Part shown: piece by piece, positions 10,545 to 23,642 of the stretch
Numbering within the stretch: the stretch's first letter is position 1
Layout: each line of letters begins with the position of its first letter
Source: Amia ocellicauda
Lineage: Eukaryota > Chordata > Actinopteri > Amiiformes > Amiidae
DNA: 64,000 nt
Reading direction: 5' to 3'
Assembly (NCBI RefSeq): GCF_036373705.1
Contig: NW_027102733.1
Span: forward strand, 1-64,000
Made by a program: the position numbers and the translations under genes
The notes under the pieces: generated by a model
Database searches by the model: none
What the model was told of the DNA's origin: nothing
The model's input: only the letters and a program-made list of their open reading frames with translations

Positions 10545-10665
10545 GCTTACGGCCATACTAGCCTGAATACGCCCGATCTCGTCCGATCTCGGAAGCCAAG
10601 CAGGCTTGGGCCTGGTCAGTACTTGGATGGGAGACCGCCTGGGAATACCAGGTGCTGTAAGCTTT
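10545..10665 (+). rRNA. 5S: 5S ribosomal RNA (5S-9)
   Basis: T53C and C63T, both in the A box; the second is a CpG transition (GGCTTGGGCC). Helix II pairs are kept, since nt 63 is the bulge. The flank has AAGTAAAGCG at about -24. Spacer 10666-11728 (1,063 bp) has one A fewer in the CAACACAAAAAG run. Confidence 0.96.
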
Positions 10666-11728
10666 TGCACCTTTTACACACCAGAGGGCGACAAATCACG
10701 AGTTTTAACTTGGGATACAGACAATTTCATCATTATTTCAGGTTTTACTTCCCCAAATACACAGGCATACAATAGATCTTGTTCTCCAACGTAAACGGTC
10801 CCTAGTAACTAGGGTACATTCGTAAATAAATTGAGCATCATGGCTAGAAGTGACTAAATGTTGCCTAATCTTTCTCATCGAGAAATGACACAATTACAGC
10901 AACACAAAAAGAACTCCACCGGACAAAGTTCAGTGCTCACAAGGAGCCTCATTCAACACACACGGTTCCATTCCCATTCATGCAAAGCACGAAAGTGTAA
11001 AACTTGGGAACATACTTGAGAGCAAAGATCACATTCAATCTCATTCAAGGCACGGATGTGAATGCAACGGGATGAAATTACTGAAATGATGCCTGCCCTC
11101 GAACTGTGATGATGGACTACCCGACTCGCCAATAATATTGGGTTCTGGTGTATTGAAATACAGGAGCTGCTGGATTTGTGTGTTTTCTTACCCCCTCACC
11201 ATAGTTTGTCAAATGTTTAAACAACTGAACTTATATTCAAGGTTTGTTTCTCTTCATATGTTTTACTGGTTTACATTTGTCTCAGCAACCTGTTGAATGA
11301 TTCTTCTGCTTTCAAAACAAAATGACAACAGGATGAATGCACACACTTGAAAATACAATACATGCAATGTTATGCATCATAGTGATGCAACCTCCTTTCA
11401 GTTTCATACTGCATGTCAATTGAAATCCTTACTGAAATGCACACCTTCTCAAGATTGCGCTTGACTGGCGTGTCAGGCACTCAATTACAGCTGTTTTATC
11501 AAGACAATGTGTTCGTTTTGTAAAATATAGTTCCGGTCTGGTGTGGCACCCCAGCTAACGCACAACGTTGCCACAACGTTGCCACAACGTGGCGTGTTAG
11601 CAGGGACTGTCTGCGGCGCACTGGTGTGTCCCGGGCTTTAGAGTAGAGAGACAGTTCAACTGTAAGTATGAACGGCAGAAACGGATATTGCCATCCCTTT
11701 AAGTAGAGCGTCAGGGACAGCCTACCTG

Positions 11729-11849
11729 GCTTACGGCCATACTAGCCTGAATACGCCCGATCTCGTCCGATCTCGGAAGCCAAGCAGTCTCGGGCCTGGT
11801 CAGTACTTGGATGGGAGACCGCCTGGGAATACCAGGTGCTGTAAGCTTT
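11729..11849 (+). rRNA. 5S: 5S rRNA, variant (5S-10)
   Basis: T53C and G60T (AAGCAGTCTC). The second falls in the A box and replaces the C18-G60 pair of helix II with a mismatch, so both promoter and fold could suffer. The flank reads GCCATCCC. In spacer 11850-12913 the left boundary of the 2,358-bp duplication lies between about 12253 and 12606. Confidence 0.95.
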
Positions 11850-12913
11850 TGCACCTTTTACACACCAGAGGGCGACAAATCACGAGTTTTAACTTTGGAT
11901 ACACACAATTTCATCATTATTTCAGATTTTACTTCCCCAAATACACAGGCATACAATAGATCTTGTTCTCCAACGTAAACGGTCCCTAGTAACTAGGGTA
12001 CATTCGTAAATAAATTGAGCATCATGGCTAGAAGTGACTAAATGTTGCCTAATCTTTCTCATCGAGAAATGACACAATTACAGCAACACAAAAAGGAACT
12101 CCACCGGACAAAGTTCAGTGCTCACAAGGAGCCTCATTCAACACACACAGTTCCATTCCCATTCATGCAAAGCACGAAAGTGTAAAACTTGGGAACATAC
12201 TTGAGAGCAAAGATCACATTCAATCTCATTCAAGGCACGGATGTGAATGCAACGGGATGAAATTACTGAAATGATGCCTGCCCTCGAACTGTGATGATGG
12301 ACTACCCGACTCGCCAATAATATTGGGTTCTGGTGTATTGAAATACAGGAGCTGCTGGATTTGTGTGTTTTCTTACCCCCTCACCATAGTTTGTCAAATG
12401 TTTAAACAACTGAACTTATATTCAAGGTTTGTTTCTCTTCATATGTTTTACTGGTTTACATTTGTCTCAGCAACCTGTTGAATGATTCTTCTGCTTTCAA
12501 AACAAAATGACAACAGGATGAATGCACACACTTGAAAATACAATACATGCAATGTTATGCATCATAGTGATGCAACCTCCTTTCAGTTTCATACTGCATG
12601 TCAATTGATATCCTTACTGAAATGCACACCTTCTCAAGATTGCGCTTGACTGGCGTGTCAGGCACTCAATTACAGCTGTTTTATCAAGACAATGTGATCG
12701 TTTTGTAAAATATAGTTCCGGTCTGGTGTGGCACCCCAGCTAATGCACAACTTTGCCACAACGTTGCCACAACGTGGCGTGTTAGCAGGGACTTTCTGCG
12801 ACACGCTGGTATGTCCCGGGCTTTAGAGTAGAGAGACAGTTCAACTGTAAGTATGAACGGCAGAAACGGATATTGCCTTCCCTTTAAGTAGAGCGTCAGG
12901 GAAAGTCTCACTT

Positions 12914-13034
12914 GCTTACGGCCATACTAGCCTGAATACGCCCGATCTCGTCCGATCTCGGAAGCCAAGCAGGCTCGGGCCTGGTCAGTACTTGAATAGG
13001 AGACCGCCTGGGAATACCAGGTGCTTTAAGCTTT
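12914..13034 (+). rRNA. 5S: 5S rRNA, divergent, likely non-functional (5S-11)
   Basis: Four changes: T53C, G82A and G85A in the C box (ACTTGAATAGGAGA), and G113T, which breaks the C6-G113 pair of helix I (GCTTTAAGC). The last flanking bases also differ (CTCACTTG instead of CTCCCTG). Two hits in the TFIIIA-binding C box make weak transcription likely. Spacer 13035-14087 has AGAGGGTGA at the CTCF-like site. 5S-13 has the same four changes. Confidence 0.93.
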
Positions 13035-14087
13035 TGCACCTTTGACACACCAGAGGGTGACAAATCACGATTTTTAACTTTGGATACACACAATTTCATC
13101 ATTATTTCAGATTTGACTTCCCCAAATACACAGGCATACAATACATTTTGTTCTCCAACGTAAACGGTCCCTAGTAACTAGGGTACATTCGTAAATAAAT
13201 TGAGCATCATGGCTAGAAGTGACTAAATGTTGCCTAATCTTTCTCATCAAGAAATGACACAATTACAGCAACACAAAAAGGAACTCCACCGGACAAAGTT
13301 CAGTGCTCACAAGGAGCCTCATTCAACACACACGGTTCCATTCCCATTCATGCAAAGCACGAAAGTGTAAAACTTGGGAACATACTTGAGAGCAAAGATC
13401 ACATTCAAACTCATTCAAGGCACGGATGTGAATGCAACGGGATGAAATTACTGAAATGATGCCTGCCCTCGAACTGTGATGATGGACTACCCGACTCGCC
13501 AATAATATTGGGTTCTGGTGTATTGAAATACAGGAGCTGCTGGATTTGTGTGTTTTCTTACCCCCTCACCATAGTTTGTCAAATGTTTAAACAACTGAAC
13601 TTATATTCAAGGTTTGTTTCTCTTCATATGTTTTACTGGTTTACATTTGTCTCAGCAACCTGTTGAATGATTCTTCTGCTTTCAAAACAAAATGACAACA
13701 GGATGAATGCACACACTTGAAAATACAATACATGCAATGTTATGCATCATAGTGATGCAACCTCCTTTCAGTTTCATACTGCATGTCAATTGAAATCCTT
13801 ACTGAAATGCACACCTTCTCAAGATTGCGCTTGACTGGCGTGTCAGGCACTCAATTACAGCTGTATTATCAAGACAATGTGTTCGTTTTGTAAAATATAG
13901 TTCCGGTCTGGTGTGGCACCCCAGCTAACGCACAACGTTGCCACAACGTTTCGTGTTAGCAGGGACTGTCTGCGGCGCGCTGGTGTGTCCCGGGCTTTAG
14001 AGTAGAGAGACAGTTCAACTGTAAGTATGAACGGCAGAAACGGATATTGCCTTCCCTTTAAGTAGAGCGTCAGGGACAGCCTCCCTG

Positions 14088-14208
14088 GCTTACGGCCATA
14101 CTAGCCTGAATACGCCCGATCTCGTCCGATCTCGGAAGTTAAGCAGGCTCGGGCCTGGTCAGTACTTGGATGGGAGACTGCCTGGGAATACCAGGTGCTG
14201 TAAGCTTT
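14088..14208 (+). rRNA. 5S: 5S ribosomal RNA, variant (5S-12)
   Basis: C52T in the A box (AAGTTAAGC) and C92T, a CpG transition in the C box (GAGACTGCC). Helices I and II are intact. Spacer 14209-15271 (1,063 bp) has TTCGTCAATAA, ACATGGTTCCATTCCAATTC and one A fewer in the A run. Confidence 0.96.
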
Positions 14209-15271
14209 TGCATCTTTTACACACCAGAGGGCGACAAATCACGAGTTTTAACTTTGGATACACACAATTTCATCATTATTTCAGGTTTTACTTCCCCAAA
14301 TACACAGGCATACAATAGATCTTGTTCTCCAACGTAAACGGTCCCTAGTAACTAGGGTACATTCGTCAATAAATTGAGCATCATGGCTAGAAGTGACTAA
14401 ATGTTGCCTAATCTTTCTCATCGAGAAATGACACAATTACAGCAACACAAAAAGAACTCCACCGGACAAAGTTCAGTGCTCACAAGGAGCCTCATTCAAC
14501 ACACATGGTTCCATTCCAATTCATGCAAAGCACGAAAGTGTAAAACTTGGGAACATACTTGAGAGCAAAGATCACATTCAATCTCATTCAAGGCACGGAT
14601 GTGAATGCATCGGGATGAAATTACTGAAATGATGCCTGCCCTCGAACTGTGATGATGGACTACCCGACTCGCCAATAATATTGGGTTCTGGTGTATTGAA
14701 ATACAGGAGCTGCTGGATTTGTGTGTTTTCTTACCCCCTCACCATAGTTTGTCAAATGTTTAAACAACTGAACTTATATTCAAGGTTTGTTTCTCTTCAT
14801 ATGTTTTACTGGTTTACATTTGTCTCAGCAACCTGTTGAATGATTCTTCTGCTTTCAAAACAAAATGACAACAGGATGAATGCACACACTTGAAAATACA
14901 ATACATGCAATGTTATGCATCATAGTGATGCAACCTCCTTTCAGTTTCATACTGCATGTCAATTGATATCCTTACTGAAATGCACACCTTCTCAAGATTG
15001 CGCTTGACTGGCGTGTCAGGCACTCAATTACAGCTGTTTTATCAAGACAATGTGATCGTTTTGTAAAATATAGTTCCGGTCTGGTGTGGCACCCCAGCTA
15101 ATGCACAACTTTGCCACAACGTTGCCACAACGTGGCGTGTTAGCAGGGACTTTCTGCGACACGCTGGTATGTCCCGGGCTTTAGAGTAGAGAGACAGTTC
15201 AACTGTAAGTATGAACGGCAGAAACGGATATTGCCTTCCCTTTAAGTAGAGCGTCAGGGAAAGTCTCACTT

Positions 15272-15392
15272 GCTTACGGCCATACTAGCCTGAATACGCC
15301 CGATCTCGTCCGATCTCGGAAGCCAAGCAGGCTCGGGCCTGGTCAGTACTTGAATAGGAGACCGCCTGGGAATACCAGGTGCTTTAAGCTTT
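15272..15392 (+). rRNA. 5S: 5S rRNA, divergent, likely non-functional (5S-13)
   Basis: The same four changes as 5S-11 (T53C, G82A, G85A, G113T) and the same altered flank, because both lie in the 2,358-bp duplication. Spacer 15393-16445 (1,053 bp) also matches the one after 5S-11. Confidence 0.93.
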
Positions 15393-16445
15393 TGCACCTT
15401 TGACACACCAGAGGGTGACAAATCACGATTTTTAACTTTGGATACACACAATTTCATCATTATTTCAGATTTGACTTCCCCAAATACACAGGCATACAAT
15501 ACATTTTGTTCTCCAACGTAAACGGTCCCTAGTAACTAGGGTACATTCGTAAATAAATTGAGCATCATGGCTAGAAGTGACTAAATGTTGCCTAATCTTT
15601 CTCATCAAGAAATGACACAATTACAGCAACACAAAAAGGAACTCCACCGGACAAAGTTCAGTGCTCACAAGGAGCCTCATTCAACACACACGGTTCCATT
15701 CCCATTCATGCAAAGCACGAAAGTGTAAAACTTGGGAACATACTTGAGAGCAAAGATCACATTCAAACTCATTCAAGGCACGGATGTGAATGCAACGGGA
15801 TGAAATTACTGAAATGATGCCTGCCCTCGAACTGTGATGATGGACTACCCGACTCGCCAATAATATTGGGTTCTGGTGTATTGAAATACAGGAGCTGCTG
15901 GATTTGTGTGTTTTCTTACCCCCTCACCATAGTTTGTCAAATGTTTAAACAACTGAACTTATATTCAAGGTTTGTTTCTCTTCATATGTTTTACTGGTTT
16001 ACATTTGTCTCAGCAACCTGTTGAATGATTCTTCTGCTTTCAAAACAAAATGACAACAGGATGAATGCACACACTTGAAAATACAATACATGCAATGTTA
16101 TGCATCATAGTGATGCAACCTCCTTTCAGTTTCATACTGCATGTCAATTGAAATCCTTACTGAAATGCACACCTTCTCAAGATTGCGCTTGACTGGCGTG
16201 TCAGGCACTCAATTACAGCTGTATTATCAAGACAATGTGTTCGTTTTGTAAAATATAGTTCCGGTCTGGTGTGGCACCCCAGCTAACGCACAACGTTGCC
16301 ACAACGTTTCGTGTTAGCAGGGACTGTCTGCGGCGCGCTGGTGTGTCCCGGGCTTTAGAGTAGAGAGACAGTTCAACTGTAAGTATGAACGGCAGAAACG
16401 GATATTGCCTTCCCTTTAAGTAGAGCGTCAGGGACAGCCTCCCTG

Positions 16446-16566
16446 GCTTACGGCCATACTAGCCTGAATACGCCCGATCTCGTCCGATCTCGGAAGTTAA
16501 GCAGGCTCGGGCCTGGTCAGTACTTGGATGGGAGACTGCCTGGGAATACCAGGTGCTGTAAGCTTT
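16446..16566 (+). rRNA. 5S: 5S ribosomal RNA, variant (5S-14)
   Basis: Same as 5S-12 (C52T, C92T). The duplication ends shortly after the gene. Spacer 16567-17619 is of another type (TAATTTGAGC, GAATTGACT, AAAGTACG) with one 11-bp repeat. Confidence 0.96.
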
Positions 16567-17619
16567 TGCATCTTTTACACACCAGAGGGCGACAAATCAC
16601 GAGTTTTAACTTTGGATACACGCAATTTCATCATTATTTCAGATTTGACTTCCCCAAATACACAGGCATACAATAGATCTTGTTCTCCAACGTAAACGGT
16701 CCCTAGTAACTAGGGTACATTCGTAAATAATTTGAGCATCATGGCTAGAATTGACTAAATGTTGCCTAATCTTTCTCATCAAGAAATGACACAATTACAG
16801 CAACACAAAAAGGAACTCCACCGGACAAAGTTCAGTGCTCACAAGGAGCCTCATTCAACACACACGGTTCCATTCCCATTCATGCAAAGTACGAAAGTGT
16901 AAAACTTGGGAACATACTTGAGAGCAAAGATCACATTCAATCTCATTCAAGGCACGGATGTGAATGCAACGGGATGAAATTACTGAAATGATGCCTGCCC
17001 TCGAACTGTGATGATGGACTACCCGACTCGCCAATAATATTGGGTTCTGGTGTATTGAAATACAGGAGCTGCTGGATTTGTGTGTTTTCTTACCCCCTCA
17101 CCATAGTTTGTCAAATGTTTAAACAACTGAACTTATATTCAAGGTTTGTTTCTCTTCATATGTTTTACTGGTTTACATTTGTCTCAGCAACCTGTTGAAT
17201 GATTCTTCTGCTTTCAAAACAAAATGACAACAGGATGAATGCACACACTTGAAAATACAATACATGCAATGTTATGCATCATAGTGATGCAACCTCCTTT
17301 CAGTTTCATACTGCATGTCAATTGAAATCCTTACTGAAATGCACACCTTCTCAAGATTGCGCTTGACTGGCGTGTCAGGCACTCAATTACAGCTGTATTA
17401 TCAAGACAATGTGTTCGTTTTGTAAAATATAGTTCCGGTCTGGTGTGGCACCCCAACTAACGCACAACGTTGCCACAACGTTTCGTGTTAGCAGGGACTG
17501 TCTGCGGCGCGCTGGTGTGTCCCGGGCATTAGAGTAGAGAGACAGTTCAACTGTAAGTATGAACGGCAGAAACGGATATTGCCTTCCCTTTAAGTAGAGC
17601 GTCAGGGACAGCCTCCCTG

Positions 17620-17740
17620 GCTTACGGCCATACTAGCCTGAATACGCCCGATCTTGTCCGATCTCGGAAGTTAAGCAGGCTCGGGCCTGGTCAGTACTTG
17701 GATGGGAGACTGCCTTGGAATACCAGGTGCTGTAAGCTTT
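17620..17740 (+). rRNA. 5S: 5S rRNA, variant (5S-15)
   Basis: C36T, C52T, C92T and G97T (ATCTTGTCC; ACTGCCTTGG). The shared C52T and C92T link it to 5S-12 and 5S-14. Two changes fall in the C box. Spacer 17741-18793 is the most changed one read in its first half (GGGTACGTAC, AGTAAAGATAAC, GCACGCATG). Confidence 0.95.
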
Positions 17741-18793
17741 TGCATCTTTTACACACCAGAGGGCGACAAATCACGAGTTTTAACTTTGGATACACGCAAT
17801 TTCATCATTATTTCAGATTTGACTTCCCCAAATACACAGGCATACAATAGATCTTGTTCTCCAACGTAAACGGTCCCTAGTAACTAGGATACATTCGTCA
17901 ATAAATTGAGCATCATGGCTAGAAGTGACTAAATGTTGCCTAATCTTTCTCATCAAGAAATGACACAATTACAGCAACAAAAAAGGAACTCCACCGGACA
18001 AAGTTCAGTGCTCACAAGGAGCATCATTCAACACACACGGTTCCATTCCCATTCATGCAAACCACGAAAGTGTAAAACTTGGGTACGTACTTGAGAGTAA
18101 AGATAACATTCAATCTCATTCAAGGCACGCATGTGAATGCAACGGGATGAAATTACTGAAATGATGCCTGCCCTCGAACTGTGATGATGGACTACCCGAC
18201 TCGCCAATAATATTGGGATCTGGTGTATTGAAATACAGGAGCTGCTGGATTTGTGTGTTTTCTTACCCCCTCACCATAGTTTGTCAAATGTTTAAACAAC
18301 TGAACTTATATTCAAGGTTTGTTTCTCTTCATATGTTTTACTGGTTTACATTTGTCTCAGCAACCTGTTGAATGATTGTTCTGCTTTCAAAACAAAATGA
18401 CAACAGGATGAATGCACACACTTGAAAATACAATACATGCAATGTTATGCATCATAGTGATGCAACCTCCTTTCAGTTTCATACTGCATGTCAATTGAAA
18501 TCCTTACTGAAATGCACACCTTCTCAAGATTGCGCTTGACTGGCGTGTCAGGCATTCAATTACAGCTGTTTTATCAAGACAAATGTGTTCGTTTTGTAAA
18601 ATATAGTTCCGGTCTGGTGTGGCACCCCAGCTAACGCACAACGTTGCCACAACGTGGCATGTTAGCAGGGACTGTCTGCGGCGCGCTGGTGTGTCCCGGG
18701 CTTTAGAGTGGAGAGACAGTTCAACTGTAAGTATGAACGGCAGAAACGGATATTGCCTTCCCTTTGAGTAGAGTGTCAGGGACAGCCTCCCTG

Positions 18794-18914
18794 GCTTACG
18801 GCCATACTAGCCTGAATACGCCCGATCTCGTCCGATCTCGGAAGCTAAGCAGGCTCGGGCCTGGTCAGTACTTGGATGGGAGACTGCCTGGGAATACCAG
18901 GTGCTGTAAGCTTT
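18794..18914 (+). rRNA. 5S: 5S ribosomal RNA (5S-16)
   Basis: Only C92T (GAGACTGCC), a CpG transition in the C box. The TATA-like element before it is TTTGAG, the only such change noticed. Spacer 18915-19978 (1,064 bp) has two 11-bp repeats, AAGATCAGTG and ACGGGGTGA. Confidence 0.97.
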
Positions 18915-19978
18915 TGCATCTTTTACACACCAGAGGGCGACAAATCACGAGTTTTAACTTTGGATACACGCAATTTCATCATTATTTCAGATTTGACTTC
19001 CCCAAATACACAGGCATACAATAGATCTTGTTCTCCAACGTAAACGGTCCCTAGTAACTAGGGTACATTCGTAAATAAATTGAGCATCATGGCTAGAATT
19101 GACTAAATGTTGCCTAATCTTTCTCATCGAGAAATGACACAATTACAGCAACACAAAAAGGAACTCCACCGGACAAAGATCAGTGCTCACAAGGAGCCTC
19201 ATTCAACACACACGGTTCCATTCCCATTCATGCAAAGCACGAAAGTGTAAAACTTGGGAACATACTTGATAGCAAAGATCACATTCAATCTCATTCAAGG
19301 CACGGATGTGAATGCAACGGGGTGAAATTACTGAAATGATGCCTGCCCTCGAACTGTGACGATGGACTACCCGACTCGCCAATAATATTGGGTTCTGGTG
19401 TATTGAAATACAGGAGCTGCTGGATTTGTGTGTTTTCTTACCCCCTCACCATAGTTTGTCAAATGTTTAAACAACTGAACTTATATTCAAGGTTTGTTTC
19501 TCTTCATATGTTTTACTGGTTTACATTTGTCTCAGCAACCTGTTGAATGATTCTTCTGCTTTCAAAACAAAATGACAACAGGATGAATGCACACACTTGA
19601 AAATACAATACATGCAATGTTATGCATCATAGTGATGCAACCTCCTTTCAGTTTCATACTGCATGTCAATTGAAATCCTTACTGAAATGCACACCTTCTC
19701 AAGATTGCGCTTGACTGGCGTGTCAGGCACTCAATTACAGCTGTTTTATCAAGAGAATGTGTTCGTTTTGTAATATATAGTTCCGGTCTGGTGTGGCACC
19801 CCAGCTAACGCACAACGTTGCCACAATGTTGCCACAACGTGGCGTGTTAGCAGGGACTGTCTGCGGCGCGCTGGTGTGTCCCGGGCTTTAGAGTAGAGAG
19901 ACAGTTCAACTGTAAGTATGAACGGCAGAAACGGATATTGCCTTCCCTTTAAGTAGAGCGTCAGGGACAGCCTTCCTG

Positions 19979-20099
19979 GCTTACGGCCATACTAGCCTGA
20001 ATACGCCCGATCTCGTCCGATCTCGGAAGTCAAGCAGGCTCGTTCCTGGTCAGTACTTGGATGGGAGACCGCCTAGGAATACCTGGTGCTGAAAGCTTT
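19979..20099 (+). rRNA. 5S: 5S rRNA, most diverged copy, likely pseudogene (5S-17)
   Basis: Seven changes: C52T, T53C, G65T and G66T (CTCGTTCCTGG), G97A in the C box (GCCTAGG), A106T, which breaks the U69-A106 pair (ACCTGG), and T114A, which mismatches A5 in helix I (GCTGAAAGC). Most of these are not CpG transitions, so this copy has drifted longer or escaped conversion. TTTT at 20097-20100 remains. Spacer 20100-21152 has one 11-bp repeat. Confidence 0.92.
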
Positions 20100-21152
20100 T
20101 GCATCTTTTACACACCAGAGGGCGACAAATCACGAGTTTTAACTTTGGATACACGCAATTTCATCATTATTTCAGATTTGACTTCCCCAAATACATAGGC
20201 ATACAATAGATCTTGTTCTCCAACGTAAACGGTCCCTAGTAACTAGGGTACATTCGTAAGTAAATTGAGCATCATGGCTAGAAGTGACTAAATGTTGCCT
20301 AATCTTTCTCATCGAGAAATGACACAATTACAGCAACACAAAAAAGAACTCCACCGGACAAAGTTCAGTGCTCACAAGGAGCCTCATTCAACACACACGG
20401 TTCCATTCCCATTCATGCAATGCACGAAAGTGTAAAACTTGGGAACATACTTGAGAGCAAAGATCACATTCAATCTCATTCAAGGCACGGATGTGAATGC
20501 AACGGGATGAAATTACTGAAATGATGCCTGCCCTCGAACTGTGAAGATGGACTACCCGACTCGCCAATAATATTGGGTTCTGGTGTATTGAAATACAGGA
20601 GCTGCTGGATTTGTGTGTTTTCTAACCCCCTCACCATAGTTTGTCAAATGTTTAAACAACTGAACTTATATTCAAGGTTTGTTTCTCTTCATATGTTTTA
20701 CTGGTTTACATTTGTCTCAGCAACCTGTTGAATGATTCTTCTGCTTTCAAAACAAAATGACAACAGGATGAATGCACACACTTGAAAATACAATACATGC
20801 AATGTTATGCATCATAGTGATGCAACCTCCTTTCAGTTTCATACTGCATGTCAATTGAAATCCTTACTGAAATGCACACCTTCTCAAGATTGCGCTTGAC
20901 TGGCGTGTCAGGCACTCAATTACAGCTGTTTTATCAAGACAATGTGTTCGTTTTGTAATATATAGTTCCGGTCTGGTGTGGCACCCCAGCTAACGCACAA
21001 CGTTGCCACAACGTGGCGTGTTAGCAGGGACTGTCTGCGGCGCGCTGGTGTGTCCCGGACTTTAGAGTAGAGAGACAGTTCAACTGCAAGTATGAGCAGC
21101 AGAAACGGATATTGCCTTCCCTTTAAGTAGAGCGTCACGGACAGCCTCCCTG

Positions 21153-21273
21153 GCTTACGGCCATACTAGCCTGAATACGCCCGATATCGTCCGATCTCGG
21201 AAGCTAAGCAGGCTCGGGCCTGGTCAGTACTTGGATGGGAGACCGCCTGGGAATACCAGGTGCTGTAAGCTTT
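21153..21273 (+). rRNA. 5S: 5S ribosomal RNA (5S-18)
   Basis: One change, C34A (CCGATATCGTCC), at the edge of loop C. The promoter boxes and helix I match the consensus. Spacer 21274-22336 (1,063 bp) has GGCATAAAATAG, and a C is missing from the CCCCC run (TTACCCCTCACC). Confidence 0.96.
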
Positions 21274-22336
21274 TGCATCTTTTACACACCAGAGGGCGAC
21301 AAATCACGAGTTTTAACTTTGGATACACGCAATTTCATCATTATTTCAGATTTGACTTCCCCAAATACACAGGCATAAAATAGATCTTGTTCTCCAACGT
21401 AAACGGTCCCTAGTAACTAGGGTACATTCGTAAATAAATTGAGCATCATGGCTAGAAGTGACTAAATGTTGCCTAATCTTTCTCATCGAGAAATGACACA
21501 ATTACAGCAACACAAAAAGGAACTCCACCGGACAAAGTTCAGTGCTCACAAGGAGCCTCATTCAACACACACGGTTCCATTCCCATTCATGCAAAGCACG
21601 AAAGTGTAAAACTTGGGAACATACTTGAGAGCAAAGATCACATTCAATCTCATTCAAGGCACGGATGTGAATGCAACGGGATGAAATTACTGAAATGATG
21701 CCTGCCCTCGAACTGTGATGATGGACTACCCGACTCGCCAATAATATTGGGTTCTGGTGTATTGAAATACAGGAGCTGCTGGATTTGTGTGTTTTCTTAC
21801 CCCTCACCATAGTTTGTCAAATGTTTAAACAACTGAACTTATATTCAAGGTTTGTTTCTCTTCATATGTTTTACTGGTTTACATTTGTCTCAGCAACCTG
21901 TTGAATGATTCTTCTGCTTTCAAAGCAAAATGACAACAGGATGAATGCACACACTTGAAAATACAATACATGCAATGTTATGCATCATAGTGATGCAACC
22001 TCCTTTCAGTTTCATACTGCATGTCAATTGAAATCCTTACTGAAATGCACACCTTCTCAAGATTGCGCTTGACTGGCGTGTCAGGCACTCAATTACAGCT
22101 GTTTTATCAAGAGAATGTGTTCGTTTTGTAATATATAGTTCCGGTCTGGTGTGGCACCCCAGCTAACGCACAACGTTGCCACAATGTTGCCACAACGTGG
22201 CGTGTTAGCAGGGACTGTCTGCGGCGTGCTGGTGTGTCCCGGGCTTTAGAGTAGAGAGACAGTTCAACTGTAAGTATGAACGGCAGAAACGGATATTGCC
22301 TTCCCTTTAAGTAGAGCGTCAGGGACAGCCTTCCTG

Positions 22337-22457
22337 GCTTACGGCCATACTAGCCTGAATACGCCCGATCTCGTCCGATCTCGGAAGCTAAGCAGGCTCG
22401 TTCCTGGTCAGTACTTGGATGGGAGACCGCCTGGGAATACCAGTTGCTGTAAGCTTT
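22337..22457 (+). rRNA. 5S: 5S rRNA, variant (5S-19)
   Basis: G65T and G66T (GCTCGTTCC), shared with 5S-17, plus G108T (CCAGTTGC), which breaks the C67-G108 pair. The A and C boxes are intact. The shared pair of changes two units apart suggests exchange by a two-unit step. Spacer 22458-23521 is close to consensus. Confidence 0.94.
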
Positions 22458-23521
22458 TGCATCTTTTACACACCAGAGGGCGACAAATCACGAGTTTTAA
22501 CTTTGGATACACGCAATTTCATCATTATTTCAGATTTGACTTCCCCAAATACACAGGCATACAATAGATCTTGTTCTCCAACGTAAACGGTCCCTAGTAA
22601 CTAGGGTACATTCGTAAATAAATTGAGCATCATGGCTAGAAGTGACTAAATGTTGCCTAATCTTTCTCATCGAGAAATGACACAATTACAGCAACACAAA
22701 AAGGAACTCCACCGGACAAAGTTCAGTGCTCACAAGGAGCCTCATTCAACACACACGGTTCCATTCCCATTCATGCAAAGCACGAAAGTGTAAAACTTGG
22801 GAACATACTTGAGAGCAAAGATCACATTCAATCTCATTCAAGGCACGGATGTGAATGCAACGGGATGAAATTACTGAAATGATGCCTGCCCTCGAACTGT
22901 GATGATGGACTACCCGACTCGCCAATAATATTGGGTTCTGGTGTATTGAAATACAGGAGCTGCTGGATTTGTGTGTTTTCTTACCCCCTCACCATAGTTT
23001 GTCAAATGTTTAAACAACTGAACTTATATTCAAGGTTTGTTTCTCTTCATATGTTTTACTGGTTTACATTTGTCTCAGCAACCTGTTGAATGATTCTTCT
23101 GCTTTCAAAACAAAATGACAACAGGATGAATGCACACACTTGAAAATACAATACATGCAATGTTATGCATCATAGTGATGCAACCTCCTTTCAGTTTCAT
23201 ACTGCATGTCAATTGAAATCCTTACTGAAATGCACACCTTCTCAAGATTGCGCTTGACTGGCGTGTCAGGCACTCAATTACAGCTGTTTTATCAAGACAA
23301 TGTGTTCGTTTTGTAATATATAGTTCCGGTCTGGTGTGGCACCCCAGCTAACGCACAACGTTGCCACAACGCTGCCACAACGTGGCGTGTTAGCAGGGAC
23401 TGTCTGCGGCGCGCAGGTGTGTCCCGGGCTTTAGAGTAGAGAGACAGTTCAACTGTAAGTATGAACGGCAGAAACGGATATTGCCTTCCCTTTAAGTAGA
23501 GCGTCAGGGACAGCCTCCCTG

Positions 23522-23642
23522 GCTTACGGCCATACTAGCCTGAATACGCCCAATCTCGTCCGATCTCGGAAGCTAAGCAGGCTCGGGCCTGGTCAGTACT
23601 TGGATGGGAGACCGCCTGGGAATACCAGGTGCTGTAAGCTTT
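23522..23642 (+). rRNA. 5S: 5S ribosomal RNA (5S-20)
   Basis: One change, G31A (GCCCAATCTC), a CpG transition outside the promoter boxes, also seen in 5S-28 and 5S-54. Spacer 23643-24706 has CCAATGTAAACGG, shared with the spacers after 5S-21 and 5S-22, and two 11-bp repeats. Confidence 0.97.

Larger units (their letters stand above)
12606..14262 (+). repeat. Two-unit duplication, copy 1
   Basis: I see no difference between this stretch and 14964-16620, exactly 2,358 bp downstream. It covers genes 5S-11 and 5S-12 and their private variants (ATTGATATCC, AATGTGATCG, AAACTCATTC). The left edge could lie up to 350 bp further out, because the units do not differ there. It reflects recent unequal exchange by exactly two units. 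Confidence 0.9.
14964..16620 (+). repeat. Two-unit duplication, copy 2
   Basis: Second member of the pair described at 12606-14262, covering 5S-13 and 5S-14. The right edge is set where CACACAATTTC in the first copy becomes CACGCAATTTC here. Confidence 0.9.

Noticed and set aside
12684-13141. Adjacent minus-strand frames repeated at 15042-15499
   Set aside because: Both pairs are identical because of the 2,358-bp duplication. They overlap 5S-11 and 5S-13 in antisense and are not seen in other units.
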